DNA of 64,000 bases, from positions 26,924 through 90,923 of the forward strand of contig JAZRFF010000021.1 of the NCBI GenBank assembly GCA_045661225.1, read 5' to 3'. This stretch comes from HGM04593 sp045661225. GTDB lineage: Bacteria > Bacteroidota > Bacteroidia > Bacteroidales > Bacteroidaceae. The notes below the pieces were generated by a model. The model was not told the origin of the DNA. It worked only from the letters and a program-made list of their open reading frames with translations, and made no database searches. Below, one piece after another: positions 35,297 through 44,828 of the stretch. Position numbers and translations under genes: made by a program. The stretch's first letter is position 1. Each line of letters starts with the position of its first letter.

Positions 35297-36811
35297 TCAT
35301 TTGCGCAATGACACACGGTGCTCCCTGACTTTGTGGTTATTATCGAGCATAATGACACTTAATTTGTCGTCGGGCTTCACGTTGCTCCAGCCCAATGGAG
35401 CGCCATTGGTGCAAGTAGGCTCGCACAGGACGAATTTACGCCCCTCAATCATCATATAGTTACCGTTTATGTGGCTCTTGAAATTCACAGCCACAAGCAC
35501 GTGTCCGGGCACAAACACAAGTGCAACGTCAAGCCCCAGCAGGTCACGCACAAGACGCGAGAAAAGCACGCTGCGGTCGTCACAGTCGTTGTACGAGTAG
35601 TGCACGCACTCATCGGGGAAGAATATGCGGTCACCACCCCACACTTTATCGTCATACTCATATTTGAAGCCCGTCTGCACAAAGTTCAGAAGCCTTGTGG
35701 CAGCCTCAACCTCGGTCATTCCGTCGAGCTGACGTTTGATTGCCGGATAGAGAGCGTTGCTGACCCTTTCGTCAAAGGGAGTGTTTGCATACATAGCCCA
35801 ACGTGTCAGGCTGTTGTCGCCTATCATAGATGTCGGCAACGTGCTGTAGAAATCGAGATTATTCTTGTTAACGGCAACCTCGACGCTGAAATCGGGGTAA
35901 CCGACAGCTGTTATACGGTGTTTTTTGGCCGGCGTATAACCCAACTGCTGGTTGTTGCGCAGAATGAGCGAGAGAGACTTCTCTTTTTGGAACGCTATTG
36001 GGCATATTTGCAGGCGCATAGGCAGTTTTTCGGTCGAATAGTAACGGCAGCCGTCTATAAGGTACGATGGTTGTTCGTATATATAGTGCTCGCTACCGTA
36101 TAGCATATAAAGGCGTTTGCTGTCAACAGCGAGCCTCATCTTGTAGCCCGACTGCATATAGATATAAGCCGTAAGCAACGCAGCCGAGTTCAGGTCCTTG
36201 CCATAAACAGCGTGCGACAAGGCGGTAATCATCTGCAAATAGCCCCAGTCACTCAAACGCAGTTCGTCGCGCAGCGCAAGGCAGTCGATAAGCATATTAT
36301 TATGCGTTTCACTCGACATCTCCTCGAGCGCATCGGCAACATCGTTGGGTTTTATCGAGTATAGCTCCACCTTGTCCGACAGTGCGAAGCGCACCTTTGC
36401 TTCGGTGCCGAAAAACGTGAATTTCACGCTCTCGACGAATGTCGCAGGCACCTCTTTTATAGGCTCTACAGGTTGCGGTTGGGGTTCGGGTTCAACCTTG
36501 GGAATAACGACATCTATAGGCACAGGCTTGTCCTCTATTGGGGCAACCTTTTCCTCTTCGGGTATAACTACCGGCGGAAGCGGTTCTTCTTTGGGTGCCG
36601 GTGTGGGAGGAGCCCCCTCGAACTCCTTCCAGGGGTTACGAACAAAATCAATATACTCCTTCATCACGCTGTTCTTGAACTCCTCAAAATCATCGTAAAC
36701 AGACTTTGCAAACTCGTTAAAGTCGCCCCAGCCGTCAAAATCGTCGTCGCTCTGCGCAAATCCCGCCTGCGACGCACAAGCCAACAGAAGAAGTATAAAT
36801 ATTCGTTTCAT
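35297..36811 (-). CDS. Exported transglutaminase-like protein with proline-rich linker
   Basis: A 504-residue protein with a signal peptide (to about residue 19, GFAQ), an acidic aromatic N-terminus, a Pro/Glu-rich linker (about 69-118) and a C-terminal transglutaminase-like domain. The papain-like pair is visible as Cys410 in YNDCDDRS and His437 in VPGHVLVAV; the third position reads CEPT (Glu464) where DPT is common. Such domains can be peptidases or cross-linking enzymes. The central region (about 125-350) is beta-rich and unassigned. It is the last gene of the minus-strand envelope cluster and is separated from the LPP20-like gene by a terminator. Confidence 0.7.
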   Translation of the reverse strand: MKRIFILLLLACASQAGFAQSDDDFDGWGDFNEFAKSVYDDFEEFKNSVMKEYIDFVRNPWKEFEGAPPTPAPKEEPLPPVVIPEEEKVAPIEDKPVPIDVVIPKVEPEPQPQPVEPIKEVPATFVESVKFTFFGTEAKVRFALSDKVELYSIKPNDVADALEEMSSETHNNMLIDCLALRDELRLSDWGYLQMITALSHAVYGKDLNSAALLTAYIYMQSGYKMRLAVDSKRLYMLYGSEHYIYEQPSYLIDGCRYYSTEKLPMRLQICPIAFQKEKSLSLILRNNQQLGYTPAKKHRITAVGYPDFSVEVAVNKNNLDFYSTLPTSMIGDNSLTRWAMYANTPFDERVSNALYPAIKRQLDGMTEVEAATRLLNFVQTGFKYEYDDKVWGGDRIFFPDECVHYSYNDCDDRSVLFSRLVRDLLGLDVALVFVPGHVLVAVNFKSHINGNYMMIEGRKFVLCEPTCTNGAPLGWSNVKPDDKLSVIMLDNNHKVREHRVSLRK

Positions 36812-36837
36812 TGCAAACTAATTTAGTTTAGTGTAAA

Positions 36838-36862
36838 AAGAAAGGCCTTTTGCAGGCCTTTC
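36838..36862 (-). terminator. Terminator of the LPP20-like gene
   Basis: Eight-base arms GAAAGGCC and GGCCTTTC; on the minus strand TTTTT follows the stem. Confidence 0.7.
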
Positions 36863-36884
36863 CGTTATATGCATTCAGATTATA

Positions 36885-37577
36885 TTACTGCAAATCTTTC
36901 TTCATAATATCATCAACGATGCTCTCGAGTTCGTCGCCCTCTTTCTCAAGTTCTTTCTTAAGGTTGCGCTTGAGAGAAGCTGCCATCTGCTGCTTGTCAT
37001 AAGCCAAACGAGCCTGAACCTCAATCTTACCGCCCTTGAGGCGACGGAACATCTTCATTGTGGGGTTACCGTCGGTCAAGCAAGCGTCAACGATGCTCTT
37101 TGATCTCTGGTTGAACTTCTCGATTGAATTTACATCGATGCTTGTTGTCTGGTCGTTGTCGAGTTTTGACTGCATTGCAGCAACAATCTTAGTCTTAATC
37201 AACGCAGCAATTTCTGTCTGGCAGGCATTGCGAGCCGCTGCATAAGCAGTGTTGTATGTTCCACCGGTAGCAACGCTTGTGTGCTGATAGTATCTTGTAG
37301 TTTGGATACCGTTGGCATCTACCATAAGCTCCTCGCCGAGAAGAATACTTGCTGTAATCTGCTGTGCAAGCTCTTTTTCGCCTGCAGGCACTTCCCAACC
37401 CTGCTTGGTGTATTTCTTTGCATTTTTCTTAGCCTGCTTCAAAGGAGCCTGCTCTACTAACTTACGGTTAATCTTGTTGAGCTTGAGACGCTGTTCAGCC
37501 AACTCCTCAGCTGTCTGTGCATAAGATGCCGATACTGCAAAAATTGCAATCATCAATAAAGAAAATAACTTTTTCAT
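36885..37577 (-). CDS. Exported LPP20-like protein of unknown function
   Basis: A 230-residue protein with a signal peptide (cleaved near SYAQ, residue 21). The middle region (YNTAYAAARNACQTEIAALIKTKI) resembles the helix of LPP20/FlgT-like domains, in which an AxxxAxxxA helix packs on a small sheet; it also resembles the N-terminal part of the 625-residue protein at 49393-51270 (ETQKEAMDQALSEMTSMIA). It has a lysine-rich N-terminal segment and a charged C-terminal helix. It has its own -7 box and terminator. Function unknown. Confidence 0.6.
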   Translation of the reverse strand: MKKLFSLLMIAIFAVSASYAQTAEELAEQRLKLNKINRKLVEQAPLKQAKKNAKKYTKQGWEVPAGEKELAQQITASILLGEELMVDANGIQTTRYYQHTSVATGGTYNTAYAAARNACQTEIAALIKTKIVAAMQSKLDNDQTTSIDVNSIEKFNQRSKSIVDACLTDGNPTMKMFRRLKGGKIEVQARLAYDKQQMAASLKRNLKKELEKEGDELESIVDDIMKKDLQ

Positions 37578-37648
37578 AATAATCTTTGTTTAAATTATAA
37601 ATAATGTTTGTTTATTGTCGCTTTTGTATATTAAAGACGGTTACGGGT

Positions 37649-37656
37649 CAAAAGTA
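37649..37656 (-). promoter_or_regulatory. -7 promoter box for the LPP20-like gene
   Basis: Reads TACTTTTG on the minus strand, a TAnnTTTG match, about 70 bases before the start codon. Confidence 0.55.
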
Positions 37657-37696
37657 ACCATTAATTTTTAAAAAAATAATTTTTTTCTTTAAAAAA

Positions 37697-38278
37697 TCAA
37701 GAAAGTGCTCTCAAAATGGACTCAGCCTCTTTTCGGTGTATGCAGAAATCTTCCGCCTCGAGATATTTTTTTATCTGCTTTACAGCGGTCCTGTCGTCCT
37801 CGACCATCATAAGCAGGTATATGAACGCCCAGCGCAGTTCGCTGTTGAGCAGAGATTCGGCCTGGAACTCATACTCCCACTCCTCGTCGCCGAACATTGG
37901 TTTCTTGAGCATCTGCTTAATCTTTTTATCCGACTCTTTGAGCTTTGCCTCGGTTATGTCTATGGCATTGTAGTATTCTCCTTTGTCAATCATTGTCTCG
38001 ACGTGCTGCAGTTCGGGGAGCGCGGCACGGAAATTCGAGAATGAGGGACGCTCTATCGACAAGCCTTCGTTACTGCCGCCGTCATTCCCGAATGGAGCCA
38101 CAAGCACCACAAGCGCAAGGCAGGCTGCAATGGAAATTGCCGTGTACAGTGTGTACAGGCCTTTTTTCGAGGAGCGGCTGAACTCGGCTACTCTGTCGAG
38201 TTTACGCTGGCGCTCGGCAAGGCGTTCTATTATCCTCTTGTCGTTTACCTCGTTGGGGGTGTTTGTGTTGTCGGTCAT
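37697..38278 (-). CDS. Single-pass membrane protein with anti-sigma topology
   Basis: A 193-residue protein: a charged cytoplasmic N-terminus of about 40 residues (DKRIIERLAERQRKLDRVAEF), one membrane helix (about 44-63, ISIAACLALVVLVAPF) and a periplasmic C-terminal part with helical, tetratricopeptide-like repeats. It starts 12 bases after the sigma-factor gene on the same strand. The topology and the pairing fit an anti-sigma factor or an envelope sensor for that sigma factor. There is no zinc-binding HxxxCxxC motif, so the usual ZAS anti-sigma fold is not supported by sequence. Confidence 0.55.
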   Translation of the reverse strand: MTDNTNTPNEVNDKRIIERLAERQRKLDRVAEFSRSSKKGLYTLYTAISIAACLALVVLVAPFGNDGGSNEGLSIERPSFSNFRAALPELQHVETMIDKGEYYNAIDITEAKLKESDKKIKQMLKKPMFGDEEWEYEFQAESLLNSELRWAFIYLLMMVEDDRTAVKQIKKYLEAEDFCIHRKEAESILRALS

Positions 38279-38290
38279 AGTATTGTTCTT

Positions 38291-38947
38291 TTACAGGCAG
38301 TTTATCTTATATTCGGCAAGGACACGCTCGCGCAGAGTATTCATACATTTGTTCTTTGCACTCTTGAGTCCGTTCTTGCTTGTATTCTTTTCGTTTCTTA
38401 TCTCAAGAATCTCGTCAAGACTCTTTCCTTTGTGGTAAAAGAGCGTGATAATATCTATGCACGCGGGACTCATTTGCATTATGCACTCATCGACAATGCG
38501 GTTCTTCATCTCCTCGGTATCCTCGGCCTCGCACGCCTGAAGCTCGAAGCAGCTGTCGTACTGCGCGCTGTCGTAGATACTCTCGTAGCAATCTTCGTTA
38601 ACGTTGCGCACAAGTTCGCGATATTCGGTCTTTGCAAATGCCATAAGGAACGTTGTCAGGCTGCACGTCATTGCCTCGTATGCGCCGTCGCGTTGTTGTC
38701 TAAGCAGTTTATCGCCATCGCTCTTTATGCGCTTATTCTCAATCTCGGTCCACAATTTTATAAATGCACTTTGGAAAATCTCCTGCTTCTTGTCTTTGTC
38801 GAAGAACACCACATTAAAGTGTGTGCTGAAGTACTTCTCGGCTGTTCTGTAGAACCACTCCTCTACGCGGGGGTTCTTGCGCTGCAACCCTTCGACAACC
38901 TCAATATCGCTGTACGATTCTCTTTTTCTGCTCAATAGCGTTATCAT
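38291..38947 (-). CDS. Divergent ECF-like RNA polymerase sigma factor
   Basis: A 218-residue protein with a region-2-like helix bundle in its first half (DKDKKQEIFQSAFIKLWTEI) and a region-4-like helix-turn-helix at the C-terminus (MSPACIDIITLFYHKGKSLDEI, then KNGLKSAKNKCMNTLRERV). The spacing between them is filled by a longer linker than in standard ECF factors, and the region-4 recognition helix is unusual. Such factors direct RNA polymerase to envelope-stress promoters. It lies between the caspase gene upstream and the anti-sigma-like gene downstream. Confidence 0.72.
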   Translation of the reverse strand: MITLLSRKRESYSDIEVVEGLQRKNPRVEEWFYRTAEKYFSTHFNVVFFDKDKKQEIFQSAFIKLWTEIENKRIKSDGDKLLRQQRDGAYEAMTCSLTTFLMAFAKTEYRELVRNVNEDCYESIYDSAQYDSCFELQACEAEDTEEMKNRIVDECIMQMSPACIDIITLFYHKGKSLDEILEIRNEKNTSKNGLKSAKNKCMNTLRERVLAEYKINCL

Positions 38948-38999
38948 CGCCTTTCATTAGTTTAAGATAAATAAATAGGAAAGTAACCCTGCCCTTATA

Positions 39000-39860
39000 T
39001 TATTTTTTTGAGCCTGTTACCATTGGGCTTTGCGGCAGACGCGCCTTATAGCGTTTCATAAAGGCATCGAGCACCGACTGCAGTTCCTCGTTGTCGCAGT
39101 TAAAGACCTCTTCGCCCATAAGATAAAGGGCGTATGTGAGCTTGCCCACCTGCGGGTTGGGGACCTCGGTGTTCAGCTGGAAAGGCTTGCACGCGCTAAT
39201 GGTGAGCCACTTCTCGGCAGTAGGTTTCTCCAGCGGAACATCTTCGCCGTATGGTATATTAAACTTTACGCTGATGCCTCGCACCGGCGCCTCATCTTCG
39301 CCACAGGTAGCATCGCCGCTGTGACAAGCATCGACAACAACCACCAGCTCGCCATTGTCGCCTATAGCACGACGTACTGCGGTCAGATAGCGTGCAACCT
39401 CGTCGTCCGAGAGGTGCTTGTCGCCCTTATCCTTCTCGCAATATACCATATAAGCATCGTATGGCACCCACGATTCGTCCCAGCTGGCGTGACTGTTGCT
39501 CCATTTATGCGACTCGTCCCCATTAAGGTCGGTCATCAGCTGCCCGTGCCCCGAGTAGTGTACATATACAATATCACCGGGCTTGCAGCGTTTGGCAAGA
39601 GCCTCGAAAGCCTTGACCATTGCCTGCTTGGTAGCCTGTCTGTTTTTGAGCGTCACAACGTCGGCGTAGCCCATTTTGTCAAGCATTTTAAGCACATAAT
39701 CGACGTCTCTGTCGCCGTTTATGCGCCCCCACGATGTGTCCTCCTGCTCGCCTAATCCAAACACCAACGCACGTTTAACGGGCGACTGCGCCTGTACCGC
39801 AATGGGCAACATTGCCACAAGCAACAAAAGAAGTGATATTCCAGCGATTGCCTTTTTCAT
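39000..39860 (-). CDS. Exported caspase-family (C14) peptidase
   Basis: A 286-residue protein from the start that opens with a signal peptide (MKKAIAGISLLLLL to VQAQ). The rest is a caspase/metacaspase-like domain: KRALVFGLG strand, catalytic His105 in VHYSGHGQ, and catalytic Cys179 in VVVDACHSGD. A regular substrate-pocket region follows (WLTISACKPFQ). The signal peptide puts it outside the cytoplasm, unlike most bacterial caspase-like defence effectors. It is followed after 52 bases by the sigma-factor gene. Substrate and trigger are unknown. An upstream in-frame ATG would add 11 residues in front of the signal. Confidence 0.85.
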   Translation of the reverse strand: MKKAIAGISLLLLLVAMLPIAVQAQSPVKRALVFGLGEQEDTSWGRINGDRDVDYVLKMLDKMGYADVVTLKNRQATKQAMVKAFEALAKRCKPGDIVYVHYSGHGQLMTDLNGDESHKWSNSHASWDESWVPYDAYMVYCEKDKGDKHLSDDEVARYLTAVRRAIGDNGELVVVVDACHSGDATCGEDEAPVRGISVKFNIPYGEDVPLEKPTAEKWLTISACKPFQLNTEVPNPQVGKLTYALYLMGEEVFNCDNEELQSVLDAFMKRYKARLPQSPMVTGSKK

Positions 39861-40042
39861 AGTTTTCAGAAAGATATTTTTGTGTTTATACAAGTTCTTT
39901 TGTGTCTATATTTTCTCAAAATTCATTCCATCAGGGTTGTAACTTTAAAGTATGTTACTACCATTAAAGTAACCCATCGTCTGGGGTAAATCTTCAACTA
40001 TTCTTAAAAAACACAATCTAAAATTCCACCCGCCATCTTTCT

Positions 40043-41707
40043 TTAGAAATAATAAGACAAGCTCGTTCCAAAGAGAATATAGGTCGAATTCACGTTAATC
40101 TTCATTCCAAAGCTCCAGTCCCAATGTCTGTTGGCGAATCCCATTTGCATAATTACGTCGTTCGATGGCAACAATTCACTGCTGGTGTACTCTTCATAGG
40201 ACGACAGCATAATACCCGGCTCATATCCCATACCGACATATAGCGCACCATCGATGTCGCGCAACAAATTCCAGTTGAGCACCATAGGGAACACCACCTG
40301 ATGTATATTTTCTTCACTTACTGCAAAAAGATACTTTGCACCACCAATAAAGTTAAACCAGTTCTCCGATGTTCCAATCCTGATTTGTGCTCCAAGACCC
40401 ATTGTAAATAAACTCGGGTCGAAAAGCGGTGCGCCGTAATTTTCAACCTCGCTCACCGTCGCGTCGCTTGGGATACCACCAAAATCCAGCGAAGCGTTCA
40501 GACCGAAGTTAATATACTCCCAGACTTCCCAATCGCTGATGTCATCGGCAACGTCACTTATAAAGTCGGCACTTTCCGACGCGGCATCGGATATTCTCTC
40601 GGTCACTCCCACACGACGATAGAGATAGAACGACACGTTGCGGTTGTTGGTATCATAGATTGAGAGTTCTTTACTATCGCTCTTGTAACCCTCCTTTGAA
40701 ACCTTTATTGTGTGTTCGCCCAAAGGTATGTCTATAGAACAGGGCGTCACACCCACATAATTGCCGTCGAGTTCTACCGTAGCCCCCTCCGGCGAGCTGT
40801 TCACCTGTACTTTCGATGTCTCAAAGTTCTGAGCAAGAGCAATCTCTTCGTTTACAGTTCCGTTAGCTCTCACATAGACAGTCTTTGTCACTGTATCATA
40901 GCCCGACTTTGAAATTTCGACCCTATGCTGACCGCTGAGCAGATTACCGCTATAAGGGGTAAGACCACGCGAAACGCCATCGATTGAGATATTTGCGCCA
41001 TCGGGGTTAGAGGTTATTTTCAGCATACCTGTACCTCCGCGTGAGCGCAAGGCAAGAGTCACTTCGTGAGTGTCGGAGCCGTTAAGTTCAAATGTTCCCT
41101 CCAGGGGGTGAAAGGCGTCCGAGAGTATTCGGTAGAAATACTTACCCTGTTCAAGAACAACGGCAAGCTCGCCATACTCGTCAATTTGTCCCACCTCTTT
41201 CTCAACTGCATTGCGGGCATCTTTCTTGCACATTACCTGCGCACCGACGGCATCGGGTTGAGCCTTAAAAAACACCGCCTGCTGAGCTTTTGGGCGCGAC
41301 TCCACCGACAGTTCCATCACATAAACGACACCCTCGCCCACTGTCAGGCCAAGGTCGTATTTATTGATTGTCTTGAACCCGCTACGGCTTATTGTAACGT
41401 GCTTTGCGCCACGCTGTACATACACCCATAATTCGCCCAATTGCGGCATTGGCTGCAACTGGCTTTCCATCTGCCCAAAATTAAAGCTGTAAGCAGTAAG
41501 TTCGTCATCGGCAGCGTCCGATTTTACCTTTATAATAGAAAAACGGTCGCCGTTGCCGTCAAGCCTCTCGTATTCGGGCTGACGCGCGCTCAAGTCCTGC
41601 GAATCTTCATATAAATTAGCGATACTGAACTTTTGGTTCTGCGCAGCAAGCGGCATAACCAAAAGCATTATAAAGAAAAGAGAGATGCAGTTTTTAATAT
41701 TTTTCAT
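40043..41707 (-). CDS. PEGA-domain exported protein (paralog 1)
   Basis: A 554-residue protein: signal peptide (to about residue 22, LAAQ), a conserved N-terminal domain (about 26-135: DLSARQPEYERLDGNGDRF, FNFGQMESQ, WVYVQRGAKHVTI), a beta domain, two PEGA repeats (about 228-285 and 297-352; e.g. SNPDGANISIDGVSRGLTPY and SSPEGATVELDGNYVGVTPC), and a C-terminal region of alternating strands ending in SYYF that looks like a small outer-membrane barrel. PEGA repeats are surface-layer-like carbohydrate or peptidoglycan-associated modules. The same N-terminal domain occurs in the proteins at 47488 and 59517. Confidence 0.75.
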   Translation of the reverse strand: MKNIKNCISLFFIMLLVMPLAAQNQKFSIANLYEDSQDLSARQPEYERLDGNGDRFSIIKVKSDAADDELTAYSFNFGQMESQLQPMPQLGELWVYVQRGAKHVTISRSGFKTINKYDLGLTVGEGVVYVMELSVESRPKAQQAVFFKAQPDAVGAQVMCKKDARNAVEKEVGQIDEYGELAVVLEQGKYFYRILSDAFHPLEGTFELNGSDTHEVTLALRSRGGTGMLKITSNPDGANISIDGVSRGLTPYSGNLLSGQHRVEISKSGYDTVTKTVYVRANGTVNEEIALAQNFETSKVQVNSSPEGATVELDGNYVGVTPCSIDIPLGEHTIKVSKEGYKSDSKELSIYDTNNRNVSFYLYRRVGVTERISDAASESADFISDVADDISDWEVWEYINFGLNASLDFGGIPSDATVSEVENYGAPLFDPSLFTMGLGAQIRIGTSENWFNFIGGAKYLFAVSEENIHQVVFPMVLNWNLLRDIDGALYVGMGYEPGIMLSSYEEYTSSELLPSNDVIMQMGFANRHWDWSFGMKINVNSTYILFGTSLSYYF

Positions 41708-41750
41708 AATTCAATATTTTTACAAAAAGAGTCACGCCCCCGCAAGCACA

Positions 41751-43064
41751 TTACCACAATACCGCACGCACAGACTGTCCATAGTAACGATTCCTTCCAG
41801 TGCCAGTAGACACGTAACTGTTATAAAAGTAGAAGCTATAAGACGTACTATACGAATTATAATAATCGGCTGTCCAATAGTAACCGTAAGAGCCATAAGA
41901 ATTGCGCGACGATGAATTGTAGTAACCCGCTGCCGGCAAGAACAAAGTGTTGCCATTAGGGCCGGTAAACCTAAAGCCGTTAACACCGTTCACTGTTGTC
42001 CACACTCTGGTACAATTATTTATAAGCTCACTAAAATCAGATTTAAGAGGCATTACCCAAGGAAGCCCCCAAACAGCACTCGCTGTGTCATAGTTGCTAT
42101 AACCCTGTATATTGCTCGAGAAAGAGAGATTGTATGTTGTAGAATAGGACGAAGAGTAATATGTAAACGTAGTCTTTTCTCCCCAGCCATAATAGTTACC
42201 CTGCGCCTCGGGGGTTGTAGCTCCAACATTGCAGGTTGCCCACAGTTTACCACTGGGCAGTCCAAGGTCGACAAACTCATAACCGCCATACTCGGTTAAT
42301 TTTTCCCAGTCGTTCATAGCACCCTCGCGTGGCACGGTAATGTAGCCGCTCTCGCCGGCTGTTGCAACTTCGGCCGGCAGCGATTTTCCGTACAAACCGC
42401 CGGGAGCAGCAATCGCCACTGTCTCATCGAGGCCCGAGAGGTAAAAATATTCTGTTGAATAACCTTCACCAAAAGTTGTATTGTTTGTACTTCTTCTGGC
42501 ATAGGTTACCCCTTGAGAGAAATTACCGGTGGATAAGTCGTAGTTGAAAAGAGACTTAAAGCCATAAAGCGTAATAGTATGGTTACTCTGCGACACGAAT
42601 CGCACGCGAGCGGTACGAGGCACAAGGTCAGCAAACAGACACACGACACCGTCGTAAAGTGCACAACGTGCCTCAAGGTCCTGGTAGACAGCCACGCTGG
42701 CACTAAGGTCAATTACATTGCCACTCACCGTAAACTCACCGTCAAAGTGGAAAGCCTCGCACTCTGTAACGTTGTCTGCCGACAGACTGCTGCTTGTTGT
42801 AATACTCCACTCGCTGCCATCATAGGTTGCAACGCCGTTAACAGTCGAAGAGATACGGATATAGATTTTGTCGCCACTGCTCCACGAATCGGAGGTCGAG
42901 CGCTTGGCATCGTAGTCGTTAAACGAGCCTTCAAACACCATACGGTAAGTTGTCTCACCGTCGACAGGCGGTTGCACCGGTGCATAATTTTCGTCACCTG
43001 CACAAGATGCCATTAGCAGCAACGCCGCTAAAGAGAAAATAGTTTTTAAAAAATATCTTTTCAT
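41751..43064 (-). CDS. FISUMP-domain lipoprotein with fimbrillin-like N-terminus
   Basis: A 437-residue lipoprotein (lipobox LMASC, Cys21). The first 280 residues are beta-rich and resemble fimbrillin-like (Mfa2/FimB type) domains: TYRMVFEGSFNDY, SGDKIYIRISSTVNG, and an ARVRFVSQSNHTITLYGF strand pair. The last 150 residues form a Fibrobacter-major-paralog (FISUMP) domain, with FVDLGLPSGKLWATCNVGA, the YGWGEKTTF core and an FYNSYVSTG end. The domain is a surface fold of unknown ligand. The gene lies 43 bases upstream of the PEGA gene, in the same direction. Confidence 0.75.
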   Translation of the reverse strand: MKRYFLKTIFSLAALLLMASCAGDENYAPVQPPVDGETTYRMVFEGSFNDYDAKRSTSDSWSSGDKIYIRISSTVNGVATYDGSEWSITTSSSLSADNVTECEAFHFDGEFTVSGNVIDLSASVAVYQDLEARCALYDGVVCLFADLVPRTARVRFVSQSNHTITLYGFKSLFNYDLSTGNFSQGVTYARRSTNNTTFGEGYSTEYFYLSGLDETVAIAAPGGLYGKSLPAEVATAGESGYITVPREGAMNDWEKLTEYGGYEFVDLGLPSGKLWATCNVGATTPEAQGNYYGWGEKTTFTYYSSSYSTTYNLSFSSNIQGYSNYDTASAVWGLPWVMPLKSDFSELINNCTRVWTTVNGVNGFRFTGPNGNTLFLPAAGYYNSSSRNSYGSYGYYWTADYYNSYSTSYSFYFYNSYVSTGTGRNRYYGQSVRAVLW

Positions 43065-43127
43065 AAAAATGTATTTTTCATTTATTTTTTACGACAGCCC
43101 CTTGCGAGGAGCGTAGCCGGGCTTTAT

Positions 43128-44828
43128 TTATTCTGTTACAGGACGCACGGTGTAGCCGAAGCTACGTTCGGGAGTGTTACTCCAATCCTTGCTACTGCTA
43201 TTGAAGTATAAGAAGCAAGCGCAGTCGTTAGAAACGCTATTCAACGAACTCGACCAATAGCGGCCGTAAGTGCCTATGCTGTTGACTGAGATGTCGTGGC
43301 AAGAGCCTCCGGAAGGCAGGAATATGCTGTTACCATTAGAGCCGGTAACACGGTAGCCGTTAACGCCGCTTTGAGTTGTCCAGGTCCAGGTGCAGTTATC
43401 CAATAGTTCCTGTTGTTCGGCACTTGTCGGCATTCTCCAACTGCCTCCCCAATTAACGCGCGCAGCGTCGTCGGTAAGCTCAAGGGTGGTCTTGTTGTCA
43501 ACCGTGCTGTAACTGCTGCTTGTGCAGTATTTTGTCAGTGTTGTTTTGCTGCCGTTGCAATATTTATAGGTACTCCAGGAGTAAGTGCTCTTTTCCTCTG
43601 TTTCGCCCCAAGCAAAGTAGTCACCGTAGCCTTCGGGGGTGGTGGCACCAACGTTGCAGGTTGCCCATTTAACGCTCAAGCCAAGGTCTACGGCTTCGTG
43701 GGCGTTGAGGTTGCTGCTGCCGCTTGAGGAACCACCGGCAAGCTCTACCTGAACATTGGTTATTGTGGCTCTGTCGTCACCGTGAGACTGCGAACCGTCT
43801 TTGGTGTATTTTGTCACCATTGTGTGGTTGCCGGCGGTGGTAAAGGTGTGGGTGTAAGTACCCGAGTACACACCACTTTTGTTAAGAACCTCGGAACCGT
43901 CGATGGTGACTATCAGTTTATCGTAACCACTTTCGCTGCTGACGCTCCAACTAAAGGTCAACACGCTACCGGCGGTAAGGTTGGTGTAATTGTAGGTGTG
44001 TGAACTTGTGGAATTGCTGGTGGTGTTGGTCGAGGTCCACGAGGGGTAGGTTTGTATGGGAGGCAACTCCCAGCCGTCGCCAACGGCGGTGGGTACGGTC
44101 AAATAGCCGCTCTCGCCGACAGCAAGCATTGCAGCGGGGAAGGTTTTTTGATAGCCCGAGACGGTCAGCTTTCTGTCGGAGGTGGCAAAGGTGCCGTAAA
44201 CGTAGGGGGTGCTGTATTCAACGTTGTTCCACGCCGTTTGAAGGGTAAAGTCTGTGGCCGAGGTCGTAAGACTGTGGTTGCTTACATTAAACTGGCTGTT
44301 GTATCGTAAGCCCGAAACGGGAACGCTTGTGGCATTGGCCGTAATAAAGCGTACGCGACCGCTGACAGGCGACAAGGTGGCGTAAAGGTAAATTTCGTCG
44401 CCATCGACGCTGTAGTTCGCCACGCCGTCGTTATAGACAGCGCTGGTGGCGCTCAACGTGACGCTGCTGCTCGAGTGAGAGGTGGCGTCCTTGAAGTAGT
44501 AGACGCTGCAGGGGTGAACGCCGTCGGTGTTATAGAGGCCCGCGCCTGCATTGACAACCCATTCGTTGCCGTTGTAAGTGGCGGTGCCAGACACCGTGCT
44601 GCTGCCGACAGTGAATTTTATATAGAGTTTGTCGCCATTAACCCATTCTTGAACAATGCTGGTGCTACGGTTCAAGGAGTTATAATCCTCGAAGGAACCG
44701 TAGTATCTCATTTTGTAGCAAACGGTACCGTCGCTGCCTGACGGTAACGAAGAGAGGTTATCGTCGGGGCTGCAAGACGAAAAGACAGCCAACAGTACTA
44801 TTAAAAATAACTTTAATGAGTTTTTCAT
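43128..44828 (-). CDS. FISUMP-domain lipoprotein with an internal beta-sandwich module
   Basis: A 566-residue lipoprotein (lipobox VFSSC, Cys19). It has the same fimbrillin-like start as the next gene (about 34-250), then a 105-residue module (about 259-365; TYPSWTSTNT, FSWSVSSESGYDKLIVTIDG, HTMVTKYTKDGS) that is nearly identical in sequence to residues 134-238 of the BACON lipoprotein at 45278-47467, then a C-terminal FISUMP domain (VDLGLSVKWATCNVGATTPEG to the end). It is a paralog of the 41751-43064 gene, which lacks the middle module. Confidence 0.75.
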   Translation of the reverse strand: MKNSLKLFLIVLLAVFSSCSPDDNLSSLPSGSDGTVCYKMRYYGSFEDYNSLNRSTSIVQEWVNGDKLYIKFTVGSSTVSGTATYNGNEWVVNAGAGLYNTDGVHPCSVYYFKDATSHSSSSVTLSATSAVYNDGVANYSVDGDEIYLYATLSPVSGRVRFITANATSVPVSGLRYNSQFNVSNHSLTTSATDFTLQTAWNNVEYSTPYVYGTFATSDRKLTVSGYQKTFPAAMLAVGESGYLTVPTAVGDGWELPPIQTYPSWTSTNTTSNSTSSHTYNYTNLTAGSVLTFSWSVSSESGYDKLIVTIDGSEVLNKSGVYSGTYTHTFTTAGNHTMVTKYTKDGSQSHGDDRATITNVQVELAGGSSSGSSNLNAHEAVDLGLSVKWATCNVGATTPEGYGDYFAWGETEEKSTYSWSTYKYCNGSKTTLTKYCTSSSYSTVDNKTTLELTDDAARVNWGGSWRMPTSAEQQELLDNCTWTWTTQSGVNGYRVTGSNGNSIFLPSGGSCHDISVNSIGTYGRYWSSSLNSVSNDCACFLYFNSSSKDWSNTPERSFGYTVRPVTE

